This document shows positions 56,830 to 64,000 of a stretch of DNA of 64,000 bases, piece by piece. Both the position numbers and the translations under genes were made by a program. Position 1 is the stretch's first letter; the number at the start of each line of letters is the position of its first letter. The stretch comes from Olsenella profusa DSM 13989 (lineage in GTDB: Bacteria; Actinomycetota; Coriobacteriia; Coriobacteriales; Atopobiaceae): positions 682,001-746,000 of the forward strand of contig NZ_JAUSQK010000001.1 in assembly GCF_030811115.1 (NCBI RefSeq), written 5' to 3'. A model generated the notes under the pieces. The model did not search any database and had not been told where the DNA came from. It was given only the letters and a program-made list of their open reading frames with translations.

Positions 56830-58317
56830 ATGGCCAAGGAAGACGGACAACTGCTCTGGGCGGATGCCCTCACCCTCATCGAGGCAACGAACATGCAGCC
56901 AGCGACCATTGCGATGCTCAAGAGCTGCGAGGTGGAGGACTTCAGTGGTGACACCCTCACCATCTCCACGGGGCTCGGGTTCGCGCGCATGCGCATCCAA
57001 CGCGAGAGCGACACGATCGAGCGCCTGCTCGAAGAGGCGGCGTTCCAACCCGTCCACCTTGTCGTGGAGCTGACGGCGCGCGCACGGGAGCCCAAGGCAA
57101 GCATCTCGAACGAGATAACCCAGGCCGAGGCACAGCACCTCCAGACATCAGCTGTCACCGCCACATCCGGCGCCGCCGCAGCGACGCCCATGGCACCCAA
57201 CCTCTCCACGCTGCTCGATGACCCCGCCGCCGTACGCGAGAGCAAGCTCACGTTCGAGCGCTTTGTGGCCGGAGAGGAGAACATGCTTGCCTTCGAGGCG
57301 GCAAAGCAGGTGGCCAACGGTGAGAACAAGGGGTACAACCCCCTCTTCATCTTCGGTAAGAGCGGCCTCGGCAAGACGCACCTCCTGAGGGCCATCCAAA
57401 ACTACATCGTCCTCAACGACTCGAGCAGGGCCTGCTCCTACCGCACCGCCGCGGAGTTCGTGGAGGACTACCGCATAGCCTGGAACGACAAGGAGACCTC
57501 GGCCCGAAGCGCGCTCTCCACCAACTACCAGAGCGTGGACGTGCTCATCATCGATGACGTGCAAAACATGAGTACCGCGGCGGGATCGATTCGCTTCTTC
57601 TTCGAGACGTTCAACGCCCTCATGGCACGTGGCAAGCAGATCGTCCTCGCCGCCGACCGTTCGCCCCTCCAGCTTGGGATGGGGGAGAGCAAGTTCGACG
57701 AGCGCGAGACGAGCCGCATGGACTCAGGGGTGACCGTAAGCATCCAGGTACCCGACTATGAGCTCAAACTCAACCTCATCAACACCTTCTATGAGCGCAT
57801 GAGGCAGGATGCCGAGTGCGAGCATATCGGGGGCATGTCCGGAACCATCTCCAAGGAGATGCGACGGCTCATGGCCGAGCGCGCGGGAACCAACATCCGC
57901 ACCATGGAGGGGTTCGTGCAGACCTGCATCATCAATGCCACGCGCCTGGGCGAGAAGGGGCAGGACCTTGGCAGGGATGACATCATAAGAATCGCCGCCG
58001 CAAAATGGCCCAGTGCCCAGCGCACCATCTCCATCGAGCAGATCCAGAAGGCAGTGGAGAGCTACTATGATGTGTCCCACGATGACCTCGTTGGCGCCAA
58101 GCGCAACAAGGAGGTTGTCGAGCCGCGACACGTATGCATCTGGCTCGTGCGCGAGCTGACGGACAACACCCTCGCCGACATCGGCAAGCGCTTTGGCGGA
58201 AGGAGCCACGCCACCGTGAAGCACAGCATCAAGTGGGTCGAGACGACGCGCAAGGAGGACCGGATCTTCCTCGATCACCTCGAGAGCATCAAGGACAGCA
58301 TCATCGCCAAGAGCTAA
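56830..58317 (+). CDS. dnaA: Chromosomal replication initiator DnaA
   Basis: AAA+ initiator of 495 residues. Domain I is about 1-85 and domain II a short linker. The AAA+ core has Walker A GKSGLGKT (176-183), Walker B LIIDDVQN and the expected sensor regions. Domain IV binds DnaA boxes. Its signature helix reads GGRSHATVKHS (456-466) where most DnaA proteins have GGRDHTTVxHA, so positions equivalent to E. coli Asp433 and Thr435, which contact the box, are Ser and Ala. The ATG at 56830 has AGGGAG upstream. The gene is flanked by repeat motifs on both sides. Confidence 0.98.
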   Translation: MAKEDGQLLWADALTLIEATNMQPATIAMLKSCEVEDFSGDTLTISTGLGFARMRIQRESDTIERLLEEAAFQPVHLVVELTARAREPKASISNEITQAEAQHLQTSAVTATSGAAAATPMAPNLSTLLDDPAAVRESKLTFERFVAGEENMLAFEAAKQVANGENKGYNPLFIFGKSGLGKTHLLRAIQNYIVLNDSSRACSYRTAAEFVEDYRIAWNDKETSARSALSTNYQSVDVLIIDDVQNMSTAAGSIRFFFETFNALMARGKQIVLAADRSPLQLGMGESKFDERETSRMDSGVTVSIQVPDYELKLNLINTFYERMRQDAECEHIGGMSGTISKEMRRLMAERAGTNIRTMEGFVQTCIINATRLGEKGQDLGRDDIIRIAAAKWPSAQRTISIEQIQKAVESYYDVSHDDLVGAKRNKEVVEPRHVCIWLVRELTDNTLADIGKRFGGRSHATVKHSIKWVETTRKEDRIFLDHLESIKDSIIAKS

Positions 58318-58341
58318 ATGGAGACAAGTTGGTGCAGTCCG

Positions 58342-58540
58342 TGTCGAAACGCGTTCATAACCGGCCTCTCGATGTAGAAGGAGTTTTCGACACGGGAGGC
58401 CGTGTTGGCTATGGTGAGGGGACGATGAACGACGAGAGGGGAATAACGCAGCGCTGACCAGCACATCCCCTCGGTTATTCACATTTCGACAGACCTTATT
58501 AGTACTACTATCCTTATATATAGATAGCTACTATTAGATA
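58342..58540. other. oriC: Replication origin (oriC) in the dnaA-dnaN gap
   Basis: A DnaA-box match TTATTCACA (58475-58483) is followed directly by TTTCGACA (58484-58491), a short GC-rich spacer, and TTATTAGTACTACTA (58496-58510). Read on the other strand this is a run of TAG/TAC/TAA trinucleotides, as in the DnaA-trio of Bacillus subtilis. An AT-rich stretch (58511-58540) that could unwind comes next. Further TTTCGACA-type words are at 58342-58350 (inverted) and 58383-58392 (GTTTTCGACA). The order box, GC patch, trio, AT-rich fits the basal unwinding module. Confidence 0.75.
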
Positions 58541-58564
58541 TGGGATCACGATGGAAGGCACCTC

Positions 58565-59668
58565 ATGAAGTTCTCCGTCAGTCAGTCGTCACTCGAGCAG
58601 GCCCTCTCCATCGTCGGCAAGGGCATGGCGTCGAACTCGACGCTCCCCATCCTCTCTGGCATCTACCTCAAGGTACGGCAGGGTACCCTCACCCTCGAGG
58701 CGACCGACCTCACCATCTCCATCCGTCACGAGACACCGGCAAACGTGGAGGAGGAGGGAGAGGTGGTCGTTTCGGGCAAGATCCTCGCCAACATCGTCAA
58801 GACGCTCTCCAACGCGGCCGTCACGTTCAGAGATGAGGGGAGCCTGCTGACCATCACCTGCGAGAAGTCGACCTTCCGTCTCAACACCCTCGAGTCCTCG
58901 GATTTCCCGGAGTTTCCCCAGTATTCGCTCGAGCGCTCCATCGAGCTGCCAAGCGATCTGCTTACCAGGATGGTCGATAAGGTCTATCGGGTCACGTCGA
59001 GGGACAGCTCGCGACCGGTGCTGGGGGGCGTGCTCCTCTCCGTCGTGGACAACACCATCCGTCTGGTGGCTACCGATTCCTACCGCCTGGCCATCTGTGA
59101 CTCCAACACCGAGACGAGCACCTCAGAGGAGGAGTTCGTCACTCTCGTGGCCGGCACCACCCTGCATGAGGTGCTCACGATGCCCTCCCTGGAGGGGCGC
59201 ATCCTCATTGGGACGACACAGAGCCAGGTCGTGTTCTCGTTTGGCACCACGACCTATGTGGCACGCAGGATCGAGGGCACCTTCCCCAACTACAAGCAGC
59301 TCCTTCCCTCCTCATGCAACACGTCGGTGACCATTGACGTGGAGGGGTTCTCCGCCGCGCTCAAGCGCGTGTCCGTCATCGCGCTGGCAAACCCATCCGT
59401 CCGCTTTGACATCGATGCCGATGGTAAGGTCATGAAGCTCTCGGCCTCCTCGCCCGACCAGGGTGAGTCGACCGAGCTTTTGCCCGTGGAGGTGACCGGA
59501 GAGAGCGTTGCCATCGCCCTCAACTACCACTATGTCTTTGACTGCGTCAATGCGGCATCCAATGAGAGGCAGATCACGCTTGAGCTTCAGAGCACCATGC
59601 AACCAGGCATCTTCAAATCGTACGGGAGGATCAACTACCTGTATCTGCTCATGCCCGTGAGGATGTAG
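58565..59668 (+). CDS. dnaN: DNA polymerase III sliding clamp (beta subunit)
   Basis: Ring-forming processivity factor of 367 residues with three clamp domains. The N-terminus MKFSVSQSSLEQALSIVGK, the central SSRPVLGGVLLSV and VATDSYRLA, and the C-terminal YLLMPVRM that closes the peptide-binding pocket are all typical. It starts just after the AT-rich origin element and is followed at two bases by recF. Confidence 0.97.
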   Translation: MKFSVSQSSLEQALSIVGKGMASNSTLPILSGIYLKVRQGTLTLEATDLTISIRHETPANVEEEGEVVVSGKILANIVKTLSNAAVTFRDEGSLLTITCEKSTFRLNTLESSDFPEFPQYSLERSIELPSDLLTRMVDKVYRVTSRDSSRPVLGGVLLSVVDNTIRLVATDSYRLAICDSNTETSTSEEEFVTLVAGTTLHEVLTMPSLEGRILIGTTQSQVVFSFGTTTYVARRIEGTFPNYKQLLPSSCNTSVTIDVEGFSAALKRVSVIALANPSVRFDIDADGKVMKLSASSPDQGESTELLPVEVTGESVAIALNYHYVFDCVNAASNERQITLELQSTMQPGIFKSYGRINYLYLLMPVRM

Positions 59669-59670
59669 CC

Positions 59671-60771
59671 TTGGGTCTTGCTGCCTCCACATTGACCCTT
59701 GATGATTGGAGGAACTTCGGGCACCTGGAGCTCGCTGTCTCCCCAGGCATGACCATCCTCCATGGCCAGAATGCCGTAGGCAAGACCAATGTCGTCGAGG
59801 CGCTGCAGCTGCTTACGGCAGGCAGCTCGTTCAGAAGGCCACATGCCGCGGAGTTTGTTCGCGAGGGGGCCACGTCCGCCCGAGCGGCCCTGGCTCTTAC
59901 GGGAGATGGCCGTGTGGTGGACATGGCGGTGTGCGTGGCGGACGGAAGGAGGCGCTTCGCGCGCAACGGCAAGAAGTGCGCCGCCGCCGACGTCCCCCAG
60001 ACGCTTATGAGTGTGCTGTTCAACCCTGACGACCTCTCGTTCGTCAAGCGCGGTGCCGCCTGGCGCAGAGACGAGCTGGATGGCTTTGGCCGCCAGGCCA
60101 ACCGTGGGTATGGTCGCCTGTCGGTCGCCTACCAGCGCGCCATCGAGCAGCGCAACCATCTCCTCAAGGAGGATCGTCCGGACCTCTCCATGCTCGCCGC
60201 CTGGGACGCATCCGTGGCCGCTGGCGGTGCGGCGCTCCTGTCAGCCCGTCTGCGGCTGTTCTGCCGTCTGAGGGGCCACCTCGTCGCCGCCTATGGCGAG
60301 ATTGCCCCGGGCGAGCGACTGACGTGCACCTATAGGTCCTCGCTTGGTGCCGAGGAGGAGCTGGTGGGACTGTCGAGGGATACCCTCGCCGAAAGGCTGG
60401 CAGATGCGCTTGAGAGGACGCGTCCAGAATCGCTTCGGCGCCAGCAGACGACGGTCGGCCCCCAGCGTGACGAGCTGGCCTTCCGCATCGACGACCGCGA
60501 CGTGCGATCCTTTGGAAGCCAGGGGCAACAGCGCTCCATCGTCCTCGCCTGGAAGATGGCGGAGGTCCGCCTGGCCCACGAGATCGTGGGCCAGGCGCCG
60601 CTCCTGCTGCTTGATGATGTCATGAGCGAGTTGGATGCCCGACGCAGGGAGACCATGACGCGCTTCGTACAGGGTGGTGTGCAGACGGTGGTGACCACCA
60701 CCAATCTGGGATACTTTCCACAGGAGCTCCTCACCAAGGCAAGGGTGGTGCATGTTGGCCTATCGCTCTGA
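59671..60771 (+). CDS. recF: DNA replication and repair protein RecF
   Basis: SMC-like ATPase of 366 residues that helps RecA loading at gaps. Walker A GQNAVGKTNVVEAL, signature SFGSQGQQRSIVLAWKMAE and Walker B LLLLDDVMSELD are present. The start is a TTG two bases after the dnaN stop with GAGG eight bases upstream. It overlaps the next gene by 20 bp. Confidence 0.94.
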   Translation: MGLAASTLTLDDWRNFGHLELAVSPGMTILHGQNAVGKTNVVEALQLLTAGSSFRRPHAAEFVREGATSARAALALTGDGRVVDMAVCVADGRRRFARNGKKCAAADVPQTLMSVLFNPDDLSFVKRGAAWRRDELDGFGRQANRGYGRLSVAYQRAIEQRNHLLKEDRPDLSMLAAWDASVAAGGAALLSARLRLFCRLRGHLVAAYGEIAPGERLTCTYRSSLGAEEELVGLSRDTLAERLADALERTRPESLRRQQTTVGPQRDELAFRIDDRDVRSFGSQGQQRSIVLAWKMAEVRLAHEIVGQAPLLLLDDVMSELDARRRETMTRFVQGGVQTVVTTTNLGYFPQELLTKARVVHVGLSL

Positions 60772-61312
60772 TACGGATGATACGGAAGAGGCTCTGCGCG
60801 AGGTGCTACAGGAGGAGATGCCGTCGCATTCCGTGGAGACCCCTGCGACGCTCATGCAGGGACTGATCTCCCATGACATGTGGTCGAAGATGGGGGAGGC
60901 CCAGCGGGCAGGCTGGGCATGGAATGTTGCGAACGGCGAGGTCGAGCGCACACATACCACGGGCGTATACGTGCGCCACGCCGCCAACGCCACACATGAC
61001 CTCATCCTCGGGGTGTACGTGGACACCCATGCCCGCCTGAGCGACTTTAGTGCCAACCGGGAGGTCTATCGCATACGCCTGCACGAAGTCGGATTCGATG
61101 TGACGGCCATCGAGTTCAAGCTCAACAGACGGCCCTTCCGTCCCCGCAGCCATAGGCGCGAGGACACGGACGGCACGCGCGACGTAAGGAGGGTGGCCCT
61201 CTCGCCAGAGGATGAGGAGCGCGTCGAACAGGAGGTGTCGGTGCTCCCTCCCAGGCTGAGAGATGCTGCCCGACGTGCCATGACGGCAAGCCTCCAACGG
61301 GATGGCTTATAG
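60752..61312 (+). CDS. dciA: DciA-like DUF721 protein
   Basis: A 186-residue protein of the DUF721 family, whose members load or recruit the replicative helicase DnaB in bacteria lacking DnaC/DnaI. The DUF721 core (WAWNVANGEVERTHTTGVYVRH, LILGVYVDTHARLSDF, YRIRLHEVG) is followed by a basic, disordered C-terminus. Position between recF and gyrB is typical for actinobacteria. The ATG lies inside the recF 3' end. Confidence 0.82.
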   Translation: MLAYRSDTDDTEEALREVLQEEMPSHSVETPATLMQGLISHDMWSKMGEAQRAGWAWNVANGEVERTHTTGVYVRHAANATHDLILGVYVDTHARLSDFSANREVYRIRLHEVGFDVTAIEFKLNRRPFRPRSHRREDTDGTRDVRRVALSPEDEERVEQEVSVLPPRLRDAARRAMTASLQRDGL

Positions 61313-61519
61313 GCTGGCCGCTCCGATGGGCAGCCTCCGGCCGCGTTCCGGGGGCATCCGTGTCGTGGCATACGCATGCAGGGGACCGGGTCGCCACCCC
61401 GATCGCCAGCCTGCCCCACTGGGTGTCGCGGGGGCTGGTGTGTGCGGCATGGCAAGATAGTCACGTGTGCAGACGCTGGTTCGTCCCATACACGGGCACG
61501 TGTCGAATGGGCTAAATAC

Positions 61520-61620
61520 AAGCCTCTCAGTGGCTTTGAAAAGATATCTGCCAGTTTTGACAAGAGAATACTTTGTGTCCGGACGTTTTGGCATGGTTTA
61601 AGCCGCCCATATGGCTTAAA
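61520..61620. promoter_or_regulatory. Two related inverted repeats upstream of gyrB
   Basis: AAGCC-N7-GGCTT (61520-61536) and the longer TTTAAGCC-N8-GGCTTAAA (61597-61620). They lie 116-216 bp before the gyrB GTG in the otherwise gene-free gap 61313-61735. Candidate operators; no promoter with a clear -35/-10 pair was found. Confidence 0.35.
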
Positions 61621-61735
61621 ATCAATAGGTCTGGTCATACCGATGGAATGCAGCCATCCGGACGCGCGGCATGCCTCCCTTGTCCTGGTTCCCTCCGTGG
61701 CCAGACCCCTCTGTGTCATCCGAGGAAGGAAACAC

Positions 61736-63730
61736 GTGGCAAGGAACGAGAACAAGTACGGCGGCAACGAGATCAAGGTCCTCGAGGGGCTTGATCCTGT
61801 GCGCAAGCGCCCGGGCATGTATATCGGCACCACCTCTGCCTCTGGCCTGCATCATCTGGTATGGGAGATCGTGGACAACTCCGTGGACGAGGCCATGGCT
61901 GGCTTCTGCACGAGAATCAAGGTCACCATCCACATGGATGGCTCCATTACCGTCGAGGACAATGGTCGTGGCATCCCCGTGGAGAAGCACCCCCAGAAGG
62001 GGATCCCCACACTGGAGGTGGTCCTGACCATCCTGCACGCCGGTGGCAAGTTCGACAACGCGGCCTATAAGGTCTCCGGAGGCCTGCATGGCGTGGGCAT
62101 CTCCGTGGTCAATGCCCTCTCCAAACGGCTCGTCGCCACGGTCAAGCGCGATGGCGGCATCTATCAGATGGAGTTCTCGCGCGGCAAGGCCACCAGCAAG
62201 ATGAAGAGGATAGGCACCTCCAAGGCCACCGGCACCACCGTGACGTTCTGGCCCGATGAGGAGATCTTCGAGACCACCACGTTCAGCTACGATACCCTGC
62301 ATGACCGCCTGCAGGAGACGGCCTTCCTCAACAAGGACCTCAAGATCGTCCTCACGGACGAACGCGAGCTGACGCCGCGTGTGGACGAGTTCTGCTACTC
62401 CGGCGGCATCATCGACTTCGTGAGGTTCCTCAACGAGGGCAGGACCATCCTGCCGGGGTGCTCCAAGCCCATCTACATCGAGGGCACGAGCGACCCCGAC
62501 GTGCCCGTCGACAAGAAGGGTGAGGTCGAGGTCTCGCTGCAGTGGACCTCCGCGTTCTCCGAGACGGTGATGTCTTTCGCCAACGACATCTACACCGACG
62601 AGGGTGGCATGCACCTCGAGGGATTCCGCACGGCCCTCACCAAGACCATCAACGACTACGCCCGCAGCCACAAGCTGCTCAAGGAGAGGGACGCCAACCT
62701 CACGGGCGACGACGTGCGCGAGGGCATGACGGCGGTCATCTCGGTCAAGCTGCCCGATCCGCAGTTCGAGGGACAGACCAAGGCCAAGCTGGGCAGCTCC
62801 TACATGCGTGGCCTCACGAACAAGATCGTGGCCAACGGGCTATCCGACTACCTCGAGGAGCATCCCAACCAGGCGAAGGAGATCTTCAAGAAGGCCTCCC
62901 AGGCTGCCAAGGGACGCCTCGCCGCCCAGAAGGCCCGCCAGGCCACGCGACGCAAGGGCCTTCTCGAGAGCGCGGCCCTGCCGGGCAAGCTGGCTGACTG
63001 CTCCGTGCGCGACGCCACGATGACCGAGCTCTTCATCGTGGAGGGCGACTCGGCCGGTGGTTCGGCAAAGGATGGCCGCCGCCGTGACATCCAGGCGATC
63101 CTGCCCCTGCGCGGCAAGATCCTCAACGTGGAGCGCGTGGGCGATCACCGGGCCTTCAGCTCCGACACCATCCAGGCGCTCATCACGGCCATAGGGACGG
63201 GCGTAACCACCGCGAGTGGTGAGGGGGGAGACTTCGACCTCTCCAAGGCCCGCTACCACAAGATCATCATCATGACCGATGCCGACGTCGATGGGGCGCA
63301 CATCCGCATCCTGCTCATGACCTTCTTCTACAAGTACATGCGCCCCCTCCTTGATGCGGGCTATGTGTACTCGGCCTGCCCACCGATCTTTGGCGTGAAG
63401 GTGGGCAAGAGGATCCACTACGTGTACCCTGACAGCAAGACACCCGAGGAGGTGCTGCTCAAACAGGCAATCGACGAGCATGTGCCCATCGATGTGGAGG
63501 GTAGGCGACGCAAGTACAGCGTCCAGCGCTATAAGGGCCTGGGGGAGATGGATCCCCAGCAGCTCGCTGACACCACCATGGATCCCAAGGGCCGCATCCT
63601 ACAGCGCATCTCCATCGAGGATGCCGGAAAGGCGGCGGTCGCCGTCTCTCATCTCATGGGCACTCAGGTGGAATACCGTCGCAACTATATCGAGCGCCAT
63701 GCCAAGGACGCCCGCTTCCTTGACATCTAA
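61736..63730 (+). CDS. gyrB: DNA gyrase subunit B
   Basis: ATPase subunit of gyrase, 664 residues. GHKL ATPase motifs (IVDNSVDEAMAG, VEDNGRGIPV, GGLHGVGISVVNAL), the QTKAKLG region, and the TOPRIM domain with EGDSAGGSAKDGR and DADVDGAHIR followed by the gyrB C-terminal QRYKGLGEMDPQQL. The GTG at 61736 has GAAGGA upstream and gives the expected ARNENKYGGNEIKVLEGLDPVRKRPGMYIG start; the open frame upstream is not conserved-looking. Confidence 0.97.
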   Translation: MARNENKYGGNEIKVLEGLDPVRKRPGMYIGTTSASGLHHLVWEIVDNSVDEAMAGFCTRIKVTIHMDGSITVEDNGRGIPVEKHPQKGIPTLEVVLTILHAGGKFDNAAYKVSGGLHGVGISVVNALSKRLVATVKRDGGIYQMEFSRGKATSKMKRIGTSKATGTTVTFWPDEEIFETTTFSYDTLHDRLQETAFLNKDLKIVLTDERELTPRVDEFCYSGGIIDFVRFLNEGRTILPGCSKPIYIEGTSDPDVPVDKKGEVEVSLQWTSAFSETVMSFANDIYTDEGGMHLEGFRTALTKTINDYARSHKLLKERDANLTGDDVREGMTAVISVKLPDPQFEGQTKAKLGSSYMRGLTNKIVANGLSDYLEEHPNQAKEIFKKASQAAKGRLAAQKARQATRRKGLLESAALPGKLADCSVRDATMTELFIVEGDSAGGSAKDGRRRDIQAILPLRGKILNVERVGDHRAFSSDTIQALITAIGTGVTTASGEGGDFDLSKARYHKIIIMTDADVDGAHIRILLMTFFYKYMRPLLDAGYVYSACPPIFGVKVGKRIHYVYPDSKTPEEVLLKQAIDEHVPIDVEGRRRKYSVQRYKGLGEMDPQQLADTTMDPKGRILQRISIEDAGKAAVAVSHLMGTQVEYRRNYIERHAKDARFLDI

Positions 63731-63745
63731 CGGGGGGAATGCCAC

Positions 63746-64000
63746 GTGGCAGACGATACCAACAACCAGGGGGGCATGGGTGCCGGTGATGGTACTCGGA
63801 TGCCTGATGACCTGCGCGAGCTGCTCGACAGGGCGGAGCATGACCAGGAGGGCTCCGACACCCCCATCTATGATCCCGGCGCCGAGGACGAGACGGGTCT
63901 CGACGATGGGGATGACGGCGCACTCGAGGTGGGGGAGGACGACCGCGAGCCGTCTGATGAGGCGGACATCCACGGTGGCAGTCTTCAGTTCCGCGAGTTC
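63746..64000 (+). CDS. gyrA: Probable DNA gyrase subunit A, N-terminal part (runs off window)
   Basis: Only 85 codons are visible. The GTG at 63746 has GGGGGGAA upstream and lies 15 bp after gyrB. The sequence is an acidic, low-complexity extension (Asp, Glu and Gly rich) ending in GGSLQFREF; the catalytic GyrA domain would begin beyond the edge. Identification rests on position after gyrB. Confidence 0.6.
   Translation, partial: MADDTNNQGGMGAGDGTRMPDDLRELLDRAEHDQEGSDTPIYDPGAEDETGLDDGDDGALEVGEDDREPSDEADIHGGSLQFREF

Noticed and set aside
61376-61735. In-frame upstream extension of gyrB
   Set aside because: Open by chance; the GTG at 61736 has the ribosome site and gives the family N-terminus.

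Overview
This is a high-GC chromosomal segment of an actinobacterium of class Coriobacteriia. An Olsenella/Atopobium-like (Atopobiaceae) member is the best fit. That placement is inferred from the fhaA-fhaB-pstP-SEDS/PBP-pknB cell-wall cluster, the tilS-hpt-ftsH cluster, paired WYL regulators and the gene content around the origin; no database search was run. The window spans the replication origin. To the left, parB, parA, rsmG, jag, yidC, yidD, rnpA and rpmH run on the minus strand. To the right, a GHKL-ATPase gene, dnaA, dnaN, recF, dciA, gyrB and the start of gyrA run on the plus strand. The dnaA-dnaN gap carries a DnaA-box, DnaA-trio and AT-rich arrangement that I call oriC.

Layout. 1-8.4 kb: ftsH (3' end off the window), hpt, tilS, a decayed pepT pseudogene, a WalJ/YycJ-type metallo-hydrolase, hsp20, two small membrane or hypothetical genes and a three-PASTA membrane protein. 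8.5-11.2 kb: clpB. 11.5-21.3 kb: an operon for phospho-signalling and wall growth (polytopic non-RD kinase, FhaA, FhaB, PP2C phosphatase, a fused SEDS glycosyltransferase-transpeptidase, PASTA kinase PknB). 21.3-25.6 kb: a 30-bp inverted-repeat element, tRNA-Arg and a str operon, rpsL-rpsG-fusA-rpsJ, without tuf. 25.6-32.8 kb: an SmtB-like regulator, a membrane protein, purC, a two-component pair, a Tat lipoprotein and purB. 32.8-35.1 kb: a low-GC type II restriction-modification cassette inserted between argH and purB. 35.1-38.4 kb: argH, argG and a leader region, then tRNA-Lys. 38.4-50.7 kb: M29 aminopeptidase, tRNA-Gly, an M28-like membrane protein with a very large insertion, two WYL regulators, a DinG-type helicase, ddl and rlmN. 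50.7-64 kb: the origin region.

The most interesting signal is upstream of argG. On the minus strand there is a short ORF with a good ribosome site whose 24-residue product holds seven arginines, including three Arg-Arg pairs. It is followed by a hairpin and then by a textbook intrinsic terminator before the argG start. This looks like ribosome-mediated transcription attenuation of arginine biosynthesis, which bacteria normally control through ArgR repressors. Other points worth attention are the SEDS-PBP fusion, a DnaA with altered box-contact residues next to unusual TTTTCNACA-type repeats, a motif (GTTTTCAWCA) shared by the promoters of dnaA and its GHKL-HTH neighbour, the methyltransferase with an N-terminal HTH, a MITE-like element, and ribosomal protein S12 with Arg at position 88.

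Many long open frames lie antisense to real genes, as expected at this GC content; they are left out.
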